From Bradyrhizobium sp. 164 (GTDB lineage: Bacteria > Pseudomonadota > Alphaproteobacteria > Rhizobiales > Xanthobacteraceae), in NCBI RefSeq assembly GCF_023073715.1, contig NZ_JADPKA010000083.1:326438-390437 (forward strand): DNA of 64,000 nucleotides, read 5' to 3'. Below the pieces are notes generated by a model. That model was not told the origin of the DNA. It was given only the letters and a program-made list of their open reading frames with translations, and ran no database searches. Each line of letters opens with the position of its first letter. Positions within the stretch are counted from its first letter, which is position 1. This document shows positions 35,063 through 43,142 of the stretch, one piece after another. A program made the position numbers and the translations under genes.

Positions 35063-35914
35063 TCATCGCCGCCGTGCGCTGCTGCTCGCAGCCCGCTTCT
35101 TCGGCGCATGTTTCGGTTTTGACGGTTTTGCCCCGGCTCGCTCCGTGCGGCTGGGTCCGGACGAGGATCCCACCGCGTTCTCGGCACCAAAATTCTGCGC
35201 GAAGCGTTCCTGGGAGCGCGCCAGATGATTGCGCATGGCATCGCGCGCGGCCTGCGGATCATGCGCCGCGATTGCATCGCGCACCGCGCGATGTTCGTCG
35301 AGCGCCGTGCGCCACGTGCCCGGACTCTCGAAATAATGCGCAAGCTGAGCGAAATAGGGATTGAGGCGCTGGTCGAACAGCTCGCCGACCACGCGCACCA
35401 GAACGGCATTGCCGAGGCTCCCGGCGATCGCGATGTGAAACGCGCGATCATGGACCATCGAGGCTTCGCCGGGATGCTCGACATTCTCCATCGCGACAAG
35501 GGACGCATCGATGCGGGCGATGTCGTCCTTGGTCGCCACGCGCGCGGCCTCTTCGGCGACGGCGCTTTCCAGGAATTCGCGGGCGCGCAGCAGCTCAAAC
35601 GGGCCCTCGATGACGGATGCGGGTGCTGGTGCCGCAACGGCGGCGGGCTCGATCACGTAGATGCCGGACCCGACCCGGATGCGGAGGCGGCCTTCGACCT
35701 CGAGCGCGATCAAAGCTTCGCGCACCGTCGGCCGCGATACCTTGAGCTGCTCGGCGAGCTCGCGCTCGGTCGGCAAGCGGCTACCGACGGCGTACTCGCC
35801 GCTGTCGATCAGGCTTCGCAATTGATCGGCGACCTGGCGATAGAGTCGTCTCGCCTCCACAGCTTCCAGCGGCACGCTGGTCCTCCCGAACGGGTCGCGA
35901 GGCACCTCGTGCAC
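35063..35914 (-). CDS. GntR/FadR-subfamily regulator of the sugar-acid operon (UxuR-like)
   Basis: 283 aa, GTG start. N-terminal winged helix (RLYRQVADQLRSLIDSGEY, LPTERELAEQLKVSRPTVRE) and an all-helical FCD effector domain (LRAREFLESAVAEEAA, HDRAFHIAIAGSLGN, HRAVRDAIAAHDPQAARDAM) with the metal-site His/Asp residues. The C-terminal 40 residues are Lys/Arg/Ser-rich and unlike the family core. It is divergent from uxuB across a region with overlapping palindromes resembling UxuR operators. Probably represses both directions until a hexuronate or aldonate is present. Confidence 0.9.
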   Translation of the reverse strand: MHEVPRDPFGRTSVPLEAVEARRLYRQVADQLRSLIDSGEYAVGSRLPTERELAEQLKVSRPTVREALIALEVEGRLRIRVGSGIYVIEPAAVAAPAPASVIEGPFELLRAREFLESAVAEEAARVATKDDIARIDASLVAMENVEHPGEASMVHDRAFHIAIAGSLGNAVLVRVVGELFDQRLNPYFAQLAHYFESPGTWRTALDEHRAVRDAIAAHDPQAARDAMRNHLARSQERFAQNFGAENAVGSSSGPSRTERAGAKPSKPKHAPKKRAASSSARRR

Positions 35915-35924
35915 CCGCGACCGG

Positions 35925-35953
35925 CCAATTTTGGAAAATTGGTCTTACCAATT
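35925..35953. promoter_or_regulatory. Overlapping operator palindromes between the GntR gene and uxuB
   Basis: Two perfect inverted repeats share a half-site: CCAATTTT-GG-AAAATTGG (35925-35942) and AATTGGT-CTT-ACCAATT (35937-35953). The second closely resembles the E. coli UxuR/ExuR consensus (AAATTGGTATACCAATTT) and fits the FadR-family rule TNGTNNNACNA. A direct repeat attgaccg follows at once (starting 35952 and about 35964). Placement between divergent genes of one pathway supports an operator for the GntR-type regulator. Confidence 0.75.
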
Positions 35954-36017
35954 GACCGGAGCATTGACCGAAGACAGGCGCCATGTCAAGCAGCGGCAAA
36001 GCAAAGGGGAGACGTCC

Positions 36018-37502
36018 ATGCGCCTTCGTTCAACGCGCCTTGGCCGCACCAATCTCGAGCGGCTGTCTCCCGGCATCCGCCGCCCGGCCTATGACCGTTC
36101 GCGCGTCACGCCGGGCGTCGTGCATCTGGGCTTGGGAGCGTTTCACCGTGCACACCAGGCCGTCGTCATCGACGACTGCCTTGCCGCCGGCAGCGCGTCC
36201 TGGGGGATCGTCGGCGCGAGCCTGCGCAGCCCGGACACGCGCGACGCCCTCGCCCCACAGGACCACCTGTACACCGTTGCCATACGATCGGCCGAAGGCA
36301 CCGAGCACCGCGTCATCGGCGCGCTGCTCGACAGCGTCGTCGCTCGCGAGGATCCGGCACGGCTGGTCGGGCGGATGGTCGATCCCGCCATTCGCATCGT
36401 GTCCCTGACCGTCACCGAGAAGGGCTATTGCCACACGCCGCAAACCGGCGATCTCGACGAGCGGCATCCCGACATCGTGCACGATCTCAACAATGTCGAC
36501 GCACCGCGCTCGGCTCCGGGCTTCATTGCGGCCGCGCTGGCGCGCCGGCGGGCGCAGGGTCTTCCACCGTTCACCGTGCTGTGCTGCGACAACCTCGCCG
36601 CCAACGGCCACACCGTGCAGCGGATCGTGACGCAGTTCGCCGCGCTGCGGTCGAATGAGCTCGGCAAGTGGATCGCGGATGCAGTCGCTTTCCCCTGCAC
36701 GATGGTCGACCGCATCGTGCCGGAAACCACGGACGCCGACCGGGACTCGGTTTCATCCGCGCTGGGCCTTCACGACGCATGGCCCGTGATGACCGAGCCG
36801 TTCACGCAATGGGTGGTCGAGGACCGCTTCCCCGCGGGCCAGCCCGATCTCGCCGCCGCAGGGGTCGAGCTCGTCAGCGACGTCAAGCCGTTCGAGCTGA
36901 TGAAGCTGCGGCTGCTCAACGCCAGCCATTCGGCGCTGGCCTATCTCGGCTATCTCTCAGGCTACGAGACCATCGCCGACACCATGCAGGACCCGCATTT
37001 CGCCCGTCTCGCCGCGCAGGTGATGGAAGAGGCCGCGGTGACGCTGACAATGCCTTCAGGCACGGACCTCGCCGCCTATCGCGCCTCGCTGCTCAAGCGC
37101 TTCGCAAATCCTGCACTTCACCACCGCACCTGGCAGATCGCGATGGACGGCTCGCAAAAGCTCCCACAGCGCCTGCTCGGCGCGATGCAGGATCGCCTGC
37201 GCAAGGATTTGCCGATCGCAACCCATGCGCTCGCGGTGGCCGGCTGGATGCGCTACGTCACCGGGCTCGACGAGCAGGGCCGCGCGATTGACGTGCGCGA
37301 TCCGCTCGCCGGCGAATTCGCCGCACTGGCGCGCGAGGCAGGTCCCATCGCCGAGCGGCTCGCGCCCGCAATGCTCGGGGTCGCAAAGGTGTTCGGACCT
37401 CTTGGCGCAGAGCCGCGCCTGCGCGAGGCCGTGACTGCGGCGCTCGGCCGTCTCTATCAGGATGGCGCACGGCGAGCGGTGGCGGCGCACGTTTCGGCGT
37501 GA
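36018..37502 (+). CDS. uxuB: D-mannonate oxidoreductase (fructuronate reductase), mannitol dehydrogenase family
   Basis: 494-aa long-chain polyol dehydrogenase. Cofactor region GVVHLGLGAFHRAHQAVVID, then FTVLCCDNLAANGHTV, and the catalytic lysine motif KPFELMKLRLLNASHSALAY. It interconverts D-fructuronate and D-mannonate with NADH. AAGGGGAG lies before the ATG at 36018. It is divergent from the regulator and TRAP operon with uxuA at its end, making consecutive pathway steps under one control region. Confidence 0.94.
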   Translation: MRLRSTRLGRTNLERLSPGIRRPAYDRSRVTPGVVHLGLGAFHRAHQAVVIDDCLAAGSASWGIVGASLRSPDTRDALAPQDHLYTVAIRSAEGTEHRVIGALLDSVVAREDPARLVGRMVDPAIRIVSLTVTEKGYCHTPQTGDLDERHPDIVHDLNNVDAPRSAPGFIAAALARRRAQGLPPFTVLCCDNLAANGHTVQRIVTQFAALRSNELGKWIADAVAFPCTMVDRIVPETTDADRDSVSSALGLHDAWPVMTEPFTQWVVEDRFPAGQPDLAAAGVELVSDVKPFELMKLRLLNASHSALAYLGYLSGYETIADTMQDPHFARLAAQVMEEAAVTLTMPSGTDLAAYRASLLKRFANPALHHRTWQIAMDGSQKLPQRLLGAMQDRLRKDLPIATHALAVAGWMRYVTGLDEQGRAIDVRDPLAGEFAALAREAGPIAERLAPAMLGVAKVFGPLGAEPRLREAVTAALGRLYQDGARRAVAAHVSA

Positions 37503-37594
37503 CCACAAAGCGCAGCATCTTGAATGCTGCATCGCGGTCAAAGCCGACGGAAGTCGCGCTTGATTTTTGCTTGCCATTGCCGCACCCGGGAGGC

Positions 37595-38002
37595 ATGGCA
37601 AAGGACAGCAAGGTCATCGCCGCGAACGCGGCCTTCTACGCCGCCTTTTCGACCGGCAATTTCAACGAAATGGAGCGAATGTGGGCGGATGATGACGCCA
37701 TTTCCTGCATCCATCCCGGCTGGCCGGCCATTATCGGGCGGGCCACCGTGATCGGAAGCTGGCGCGACATCCTGCAGAACCCGGAGCGGCCGCAGATCGT
37801 GTGCGCCGAACCGCAGGCCATCGTCGACGGCGACAGCGCGCGCGTGCTCTGCATCGAGATCGTCGACGGCACCGCTTTGGCGGCAGCGAACCATTTCCGC
37901 CGCGTCGGCGACGGCTGGCGCCTGGTGCATCACCAATCGAGCCCGATCGCGCAGATTGTCGAGCAGGCCGAAGAGGATAGCCCGAGCCACCGCGTCCACT
38001 GA
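37595..38002 (+). CDS. NTF2-like / SnoaL-type small protein
   Basis: 135 aa. The pattern NAAFYAAFSTGNFNEMERMW, ISCIHPGWPAIIGRATVIGSW and the ending FRRVGDGWRLVHHQSSP is typical of the DUF4440/SnoaL-3 branch of NTF2-like cone folds. Such proteins are small-ligand binders or minor enzymes; the function cannot be given. GGGAGG lies close (1-6 bp) before the ATG at 37595. It follows uxuB by 92 bp on the same strand. Confidence 0.85.
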   Translation: MAKDSKVIAANAAFYAAFSTGNFNEMERMWADDDAISCIHPGWPAIIGRATVIGSWRDILQNPERPQIVCAEPQAIVDGDSARVLCIEIVDGTALAAANHFRRVGDGWRLVHHQSSPIAQIVEQAEEDSPSHRVH

Positions 38003-38069
38003 AGATGGCGATCACACCGGCGTGATCTACTGTGCATGGGGTTGTTTTGCGAGTTTTTTGTTTAGCACC

Positions 38070-38789
38070 TCATCCAAGCCTCGACAGATCGTCCAGCACG
38101 ACCCGCGCAGCACTGAAATCATCGTCCCGGAAGAACATGCTGCGCGTGATCAGAACCGGTATGCCGGCTCGTGAGGCCGCGATCATGCCGTTAGCGGAGT
38201 CTTCGATCGCCACACAATCGTGCGCCGTCAGCCTCAGCCGTGCCAGGACCTCGAGATAGACGTCCGGTGCAGGCTTCTTGTGCCGCACGTCGTCGCCGGC
38301 AACGATCGCGTCGAAAACCCTGGCCCAGCCCGGCCCCAGCGCCTGCGAGAGCAGTGCGTCGATATTGCCGTGAGAAGTGGTGGTCGCGATCGCGAGCCGC
38401 TGGCCGCGCGCCCTTGCCGCGGCGAGCAGCTCCGCCACGCCTGGCCGCAACGGACAGCAGCCGGTCTCGACCAGCTCGGCATAATGGGCGGTCTTGATGC
38501 GATGAAGCTCGGCGATGTCCTCGCCCGTCAATGGTTGGGCGATCCGCAGCCTTGCGTGGTAGGCGCGCATGCGTTCCTTGCCCCCGGTCACCCGCAACAG
38601 GTCCTTGTAGACGGCGCGATCCCATTCCCAGCCAAGCCCGTGGCGCGAGAAGGCATGATTGAATGCCTGCCGATGCAGCTCCTCCGTTTCGGCAAGCGTG
38701 CCGTCGACATCGAAGATGAGCGCGGCGGCGCGCCGGATCAGGTCGGCAGCATTGCATGCTACCGGCGTGGCGGATGCTTCTGCCTGCAT
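38070..38789 (-). CDS. HAD-superfamily hydrolase (CbbY / beta-phosphoglucomutase-like)
   Basis: 239 aa. HAD motif I FDVDGTLAETEELHRQAFN with the nucleophile Asp, motif II in LAIATTTSHGN, Lys of motif III in KKPAPDVYLEVLARL, motif IV in AIEDSANGMIAASRAG. The cap and ETEELHRQAFN tail place it with CbbY-type sugar-phosphate phosphatases. Start 38789 has GGAGAG about 13 bp upstream, a slightly long spacing. Substrate unknown. Confidence 0.9.
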   Translation of the reverse strand: MQAEASATPVACNAADLIRRAAALIFDVDGTLAETEELHRQAFNHAFSRHGLGWEWDRAVYKDLLRVTGGKERMRAYHARLRIAQPLTGEDIAELHRIKTAHYAELVETGCCPLRPGVAELLAAARARGQRLAIATTTSHGNIDALLSQALGPGWARVFDAIVAGDDVRHKKPAPDVYLEVLARLRLTAHDCVAIEDSANGMIAASRAGIPVLITRSMFFRDDDFSAARVVLDDLSRLG

Positions 38790-38939
38790 GATCGATGATC
38801 TCTCCTAATGCCCGGGTGACCATCGCCCGCGGCCGCAGGTGAGACAAATTGCAATATCTTTTGCCGGCCCCAAAAATCTCTTATGAGCGGAGAGGCGCGC
38901 AGGTAGCGCGACGGGAACCCCGACCAGCACGGCAGAGGC

Positions 38940-39788
38940 ATGCGGCTCTTCATCCTTGGTATCGGCTATAGCGCCAGGCACTTCGTCCGCAGGTTCGGCG
39001 GCGCCTTCTCGCACGTCGCCGGTACCGTGCGCGATCCCGGCCAGCGGGATGATCTCACCGGCATCGAGGTGCAAGCCTTTTCCGGGAGTGATCTGGATCG
39101 CACCACGGTCGAACGCATCAGCGACGCCGACGTCCTTCTCATATCGATCCCGCCCGGCAGCTCCGGCGATCCCGCAGTCACCGGCCTTGCGGACGTAGTG
39201 GCGGCAGGTCGCCGCAAGGTCGTCTATCTCTCGACCATCGGCGTGTATGGCGATCACGGCGGCGGATGGCTCGACGAGAGCACGCCGCCACAGGCGATGT
39301 TCGAACGCACGCGGATGCGGCTCGCGGCGGAGCAAGCCTGGACGGATGCAACAGGCGGCGCTGCCGCGATCCTCAGGCTTGCGGGCATCTATGGCCCCGG
39401 CCGCAATGCGCTCGTGACCTTGCGTGCGGGGAAGGCCCGGCGCATCATCAAGCCGGGACAGGTCTTCAACCGCATCCACGTCGACGACATCGCGAGCGCG
39501 ATCATGGCCGCTGTCCGTCACCCGAACGGCGGCACCTGGAACGTGTGCGACGACGAGCCCGCGCCGCCGCAGGACGTGATCGCCTACGCCGCGCAGCTGA
39601 TGGGCGTTGCACCGCCGCCCGAAGAAGCGTTCGCGACAGCCGAGATGTCGGCGATGGCCCGCAGCTTCTATGCCAGCAGCGCCCGGGTCTCCAACGCGAA
39701 ACTTAAGCGCGAGCTCGGCGTCACGCTTGGTTACCCGACCTATCGGCACGGCCTCGATGCGCTGTGGCGCGCCGGCGAAGGACGATAG
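38940..39788 (+). CDS. NAD-dependent epimerase/SDR family protein (YeeZ-like)
   Basis: 282-aa atypical extended SDR. N-terminal FILGIGYSARHFVRRF (GxGYSA type dinucleotide motif), LSTIGVYGDHGGGWLDEST, LRLAGIYGPGRNALV and a C-terminal TWNVCDDEPAPPQDVI stretch. The canonical YxxxK is not obvious, as usual for the YeeZ group. Cytoplasmic, function uncertain. It is divergent from the HAD gene over 150 bp. Confidence 0.87.
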   Translation: MRLFILGIGYSARHFVRRFGGAFSHVAGTVRDPGQRDDLTGIEVQAFSGSDLDRTTVERISDADVLLISIPPGSSGDPAVTGLADVVAAGRRKVVYLSTIGVYGDHGGGWLDESTPPQAMFERTRMRLAAEQAWTDATGGAAAILRLAGIYGPGRNALVTLRAGKARRIIKPGQVFNRIHVDDIASAIMAAVRHPNGGTWNVCDDEPAPPQDVIAYAAQLMGVAPPPEEAFATAEMSAMARSFYASSARVSNAKLKRELGVTLGYPTYRHGLDALWRAGEGR

Positions 39789-39912
39789 GTTCCGGCATCT
39801 CCGGCGCGTCCCAGACATGTTCTGCCCGCGCTTGACTCCGCTCAGTCGCAGACGTGTGATCTCGGCATTCGCGAGCCACTGCATAACGAGCTCGCGCCTT
39901 TGGGAGGACGCA

Positions 39913-41181
39913 ATGAACAAGACGATCACCATGATCGCGGCGGCGGCTACCGCCATCGCGTTCGGTACGGCCAATGCCGCGCCGCTACCCGAAGCCAATC
40001 CCGACGATGTCGGCTTCTCCAAACAGGGCCTTGCACGCCTCGACAGTTTCTTCGCGCGCGAGATCGCCGCCAAGCGCGTACCCGGCGCGGTCGTCGCGGT
40101 GGCGCGGGACGGCAAGCTCGTGCACTACAAAGCTTACGGCATGCTTGATCCAGACAAGAGCACGCCGATGCCTGTCGACGCGATCTTCGCGCTGGCCTCG
40201 ATGACCAAGCCGATGGCAGCGGTCGCGGGCCTGACGCTGATGGAAAAAGGCCAGTTGCCGCTTCAGGCCAAGCTGTCCGACTACTATCCGGCCTTTGCCG
40301 ACATGAAGGTCGGCGTGCATCAGGCAGACGGATCGCTCAAGCTCGAGCCGCAGGCCTCGCCGATCTTCATCCATGATCTCTACCGGCATACGTCCGGGCT
40401 GATGTATGGCGGCCGCCCCGACAGCTCCAGTCCGGTGGCGCGGCAATATCCCGATGGCATAGCGCCTGCGATCGAAGGCGACACCCAGGCCTTCATCGAT
40501 CGCATCACAAAACTGCCGCTGGCGCATCAGCCCTCGACTGAGTTCGAATACGGTTTTTCGATCGATGTGCTTGGTGCTGTGGTCGAGAAGGTGAGCGAGC
40601 AGAAGCTCGGCGACTATCTCGCTGCCAACGTCTGGCAGCCGCTCGCAATGAAGGACGCGACCTTCCACCCGACGGACGCACAGCGCGCTCGCCTCGCCCG
40701 CCCGTTCGCCAATGATCCGCTGACCGGCAAGCCCCAGGCGATCAAGCTATTGGACACGCCGACTAAATTCGACTGTGGCGGTGCCTGCGCGTTCGCAACG
40801 ATCGGTGACTATGCCCGTTTCGGGCAGATGCTGCTCAATGGTGGCGAGCTCGACGGCCAGCGCATTCTCTCCCCCAAGACCATGCATCACATGACGGCCA
40901 ACCATCTCGGTCCCGAGATCAAGAACAACGTGGCGAACATCGAGCCGCATCGCGGCGGCTTCGGCTTTGGCCTTTCGGTTGCGGTCCGCACCAGCGAAGG
41001 CCTGTCGTCGGTCCCCGGCAATCCCGGCGAGTTCACCTGGAATGGCGCCTTCGGGACGCAGTTCTTCTGCGATCCCAAGGAGCGTCTCGTCGTCGTCGTG
41101 GGAACGGCGGCGCCGGGCGAACTCAGGAAATATTATCGCGAACAGGTCCAGGACATCGTTTACGGCGCGATGGTGAAGTGA
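39913..41181 (+). CDS. Exported serine hydrolase (beta-lactamase / class C PBP fold)
   Basis: 422 aa with a signal peptide (MIAAAATAIAFGTANA). The active-site SxxK is in FALASMTKPMAAVAG, the second motif YGFS replaces the Tyr-x-Asn element (FEYGFSIDVLGAVV), and the C-terminal WNGAFGTQFFCDP corresponds to the KTG-like region. Most such proteins are esterases or D-amino peptidases rather than antibiotic-resistance enzymes. GGGAGG precedes the ATG. A GC-rich hairpin follows the stop. Confidence 0.9.
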   Translation: MNKTITMIAAAATAIAFGTANAAPLPEANPDDVGFSKQGLARLDSFFAREIAAKRVPGAVVAVARDGKLVHYKAYGMLDPDKSTPMPVDAIFALASMTKPMAAVAGLTLMEKGQLPLQAKLSDYYPAFADMKVGVHQADGSLKLEPQASPIFIHDLYRHTSGLMYGGRPDSSSPVARQYPDGIAPAIEGDTQAFIDRITKLPLAHQPSTEFEYGFSIDVLGAVVEKVSEQKLGDYLAANVWQPLAMKDATFHPTDAQRARLARPFANDPLTGKPQAIKLLDTPTKFDCGGACAFATIGDYARFGQMLLNGGELDGQRILSPKTMHHMTANHLGPEIKNNVANIEPHRGGFGFGLSVAVRTSEGLSSVPGNPGEFTWNGAFGTQFFCDPKERLVVVVGTAAPGELRKYYREQVQDIVYGAMVK

Positions 41182-41204
41182 GATCGGCGCGCCGAAATCT
41201 AAAT

Positions 41205-41227
41205 GGCGGCCGAACGGGCCGCCCTTT
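41205..41227 (+). terminator. Probable intrinsic terminator after the serine hydrolase
   Basis: Perfect 7-bp stem ggcggcc / ggccgcc with a 5-nt loop (gaacg), followed by a short ctttag. The T tract is short, so it may be an inefficient terminator, but it lies 23 bp after the stop codon in the right orientation. Confidence 0.65.
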
Positions 41228-41238
41228 AGCATCTAACG

Positions 41239-41280
41239 TCAGCACGGGACGCCGTACTTCTTGCGCTCATCGCGACACAT
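41239..41280 (-). CDS. Candidate 13-aa peptide with cysteines near both ends
   Basis: A minus-strand ATG (41280) follows a GAGAGGG site by 6 bp and reads MCRDERKKYGVPC then stop. It lies in a 313-bp gap that has no other gene. The Cys at positions 2 and 13 could form a ring. Too short to judge coding character; listed because of the good ribosome site. Confidence 0.22.
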   Translation of the reverse strand: MCRDERKKYGVPC

Positions 41281-41494
41281 GATCGACCCTCTCGGTTGAG
41301 CCGGGATATGGGGCGATAGAAGGTGCCCGCCCGGGCGAGCGCCTCCGGATTCGCTTTCGCGCCATCCGGTCTATCGGTGCCTTCTTGTATGCATTATCCC
41401 AGTTGCCATCCCCACGCACTTCGCTTTACATGCCCGCAATTCGCCCTCCGGACGGCGGAGGGGACAAAACTGCACGATTGCCAAGGGACGAAAT

Positions 41495-42559
41495 ATGGCG
41501 CGTAACATCCTGATTCTCGGAGCTTCTTACGGCTCCCTGCTGGGCACGAAGCTCTTGATGGCTGGGCATAACGTGACCCTGGTGTGTCGCGCCAAGACCG
41601 CGGAGCTGATCAACCGGGACGGTACCGAGGTGCGCATCAAGTTGCGCGACGAGGCGGTGCACCGGGCGATCTTCTCGCGTGACTTGCCCGGCAAGCTCGA
41701 CGCGGTGACGCCGGCCAATGTCGACCTCTCCCGCTACGACCTGGTCGGCCTCGCGATGCAGGAGCCGCAATACACCAACCACACGGTGCGCGTTCTCATG
41801 GTCAAGATCGCCGCGGCGAAGCTGCCGTGCCTGTCGATCATGAACATGCCGCCGCTGCCCTATCTGAAGCGGATTCCGGCGCTCGCAGACATGGATCTCG
41901 AGGAGGCCTACACCAATGCGCAGGTGTGGGAGCGCTTCGAGCCGGGGCTGGTGACGCTGTGCTCGCCCGACCCGCAGGCGTTCCGTCCGCCGGAAGAGGC
42001 GGCGAACGTGCTCCATGTCGGCCTGCCCACGAATTTCAAGGCATCGGTATTCGCAGACGAGAAGCACAACAAGCTGCTGCGCGAGCTCGAAGGCGACATC
42101 GACGCGGTGACCCTCGAGGGCCACGACGTGCCGGTGAAGCTGAAGGTGTTCGACTCGTTGTTCGTGCCGCTGGCGAAATGGTCGATGCTGCTGACTGGCA
42201 ATTACCGCTGCATCACGCCGAATGAGCCGCAGTCGATCCGCGACGCAGTGCATGGCGATCTCGCGCGGGCGCAGACGATCTACGATCATGTCGATGCCAT
42301 CGCCCGCCGCCTCGGCGCCGACCCGCAGGACCAGGTGCCGTTCGCGAAATATGCCAAGGCCGCCGAAAGCCTGCTCAAGCCATCGTCGGCCGCCCGCGCG
42401 GTCGCGAGCGGCGCGCCGTTCATCGAGCGCGTCGACTTGCTGGTGAAGCTGATCTCGCATCAGCTCGGTGTGCCCAATGCCGAGATCGACCGCACGGTCG
42501 ACACCGTGGACCAGAAGCTCAACGAGAAGATCGTGCAGGGCGGATCCGGCGCGCAGTAG
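41495..42559 (+). CDS. Ketopantoate-reductase-like NAD(P) oxidoreductase
   Basis: 354 aa. N-terminal Rossmann motif NILILGASYGSLLGTKLLMAGHNV is of the ApbA/PanE kind (split here: ILILGASYGS, then LLMAGHNVTLVCR). The C-terminal helical half (FDSLFVPLAKWSMLLTGNY, RDAVHGDLARAQTIYDHVD) is longer than in PanE. AAGGGACG before the ATG. Probably reduces or oxidises a hydroxy/keto acid; pantothenate synthesis itself is uncertain. It stands alone. Confidence 0.8.
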   Translation: MARNILILGASYGSLLGTKLLMAGHNVTLVCRAKTAELINRDGTEVRIKLRDEAVHRAIFSRDLPGKLDAVTPANVDLSRYDLVGLAMQEPQYTNHTVRVLMVKIAAAKLPCLSIMNMPPLPYLKRIPALADMDLEEAYTNAQVWERFEPGLVTLCSPDPQAFRPPEEAANVLHVGLPTNFKASVFADEKHNKLLRELEGDIDAVTLEGHDVPVKLKVFDSLFVPLAKWSMLLTGNYRCITPNEPQSIRDAVHGDLARAQTIYDHVDAIARRLGADPQDQVPFAKYAKAAESLLKPSSAARAVASGAPFIERVDLLVKLISHQLGVPNAEIDRTVDTVDQKLNEKIVQGGSGAQ

Positions 42560-42586
42560 GAGCGCCGCTTCCAGCGACACCGGCCC

Positions 42587-42727
42587 TCACGCGCTGCGAG
42601 CGAATCGAATCCAGATCAGGCCGGTCACCGCGACCAGCGTGATCGCGCCGGTGCGCGTGACCAGGTCGGGATGCCCAAGACGACGGGCGCCACGGCCGAG
42701 CGTTGCACCAAACGTCACCCACGCCGC
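42587..42727 (-). pseudogene. Relic of a LysE-family exporter C-terminus
   Basis: Minus-strand frame ending at 42587 reads WVTFGATLGRGARRLGHPD and then a hydrophobic helix AITLVAVTGLIWIRFARSA. The WxxFGxxL..R pattern plus a final helix resembles the C-terminal end of LysE/RhtB amino-acid exporters, but the rest of the gene is missing upstream. Only weak evidence. Confidence 0.35.
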
Positions 42728-43061
42728 GCCCGCCGTGGAATCTGAACCAGCATCACTACAGGTTCGGCGTACGGCACTGTTCCGGTGTGGCGCAAACTCA
42801 ACGACAGTCGTCGCATCTCGATTGTCACGCGATCCGGTCGCCTTCACATCGCGCCGACGCGCAGGCCGCTGACATCACGACTGCGTGAGACGACAGCATG
42901 CCGCCCGTCATATCCCGGCACTTCGCGAGCAAAGCGAGCCGATTCGACGCGAATGAGCTCTCCTTTACGTGCTGGCCCGTCATTCGCGCAGACGTTGCAT
43001 GCACGCGGGACAGGCTCGGCTTATTGCCCAGCCGACAGAGAGATGAGCAACATATCTTTTT
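42728..43061. other. Intergenic stretch without a supported gene
   Basis: 334 bp of lower GC and mixed composition between the exporter relic and the YkgJ gene. Short open frames here have no ribosome site or recognisable product. It probably contains remains of the decayed neighbour and, at its right end, the promoter of the YkgJ gene. Confidence 0.5.
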
Positions 43062-43078
43062 AGGTCAAGTGTTGACCT
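43062..43078. promoter_or_regulatory. Perfect 7-bp inverted repeat upstream of the YkgJ gene
   Basis: AGGTCAA-GTG-TTGACCT, exact arms with a 3-bp centre, in an AT-richer setting (catatcttttt just before it) 65 bp ahead of the YkgJ start. It looks like a dimeric-regulator operator; which regulator is unknown. Confidence 0.55.
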
Positions 43079-43142
43079 GTTTGCCGGTCTGTTGTCCGGC
43101 GCAATCGCAAGCGCGGCTGAGAGAACCAGAACAAGAACAACA

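Noticed and set aside
42953..43142. Upstream extension of the YkgJ-type protein to a start before 43143
   Set aside because: The extra residues contain RTRTRT-like low complexity and cross the palindrome region; the ATG at 43143 gives the natural N-terminus.
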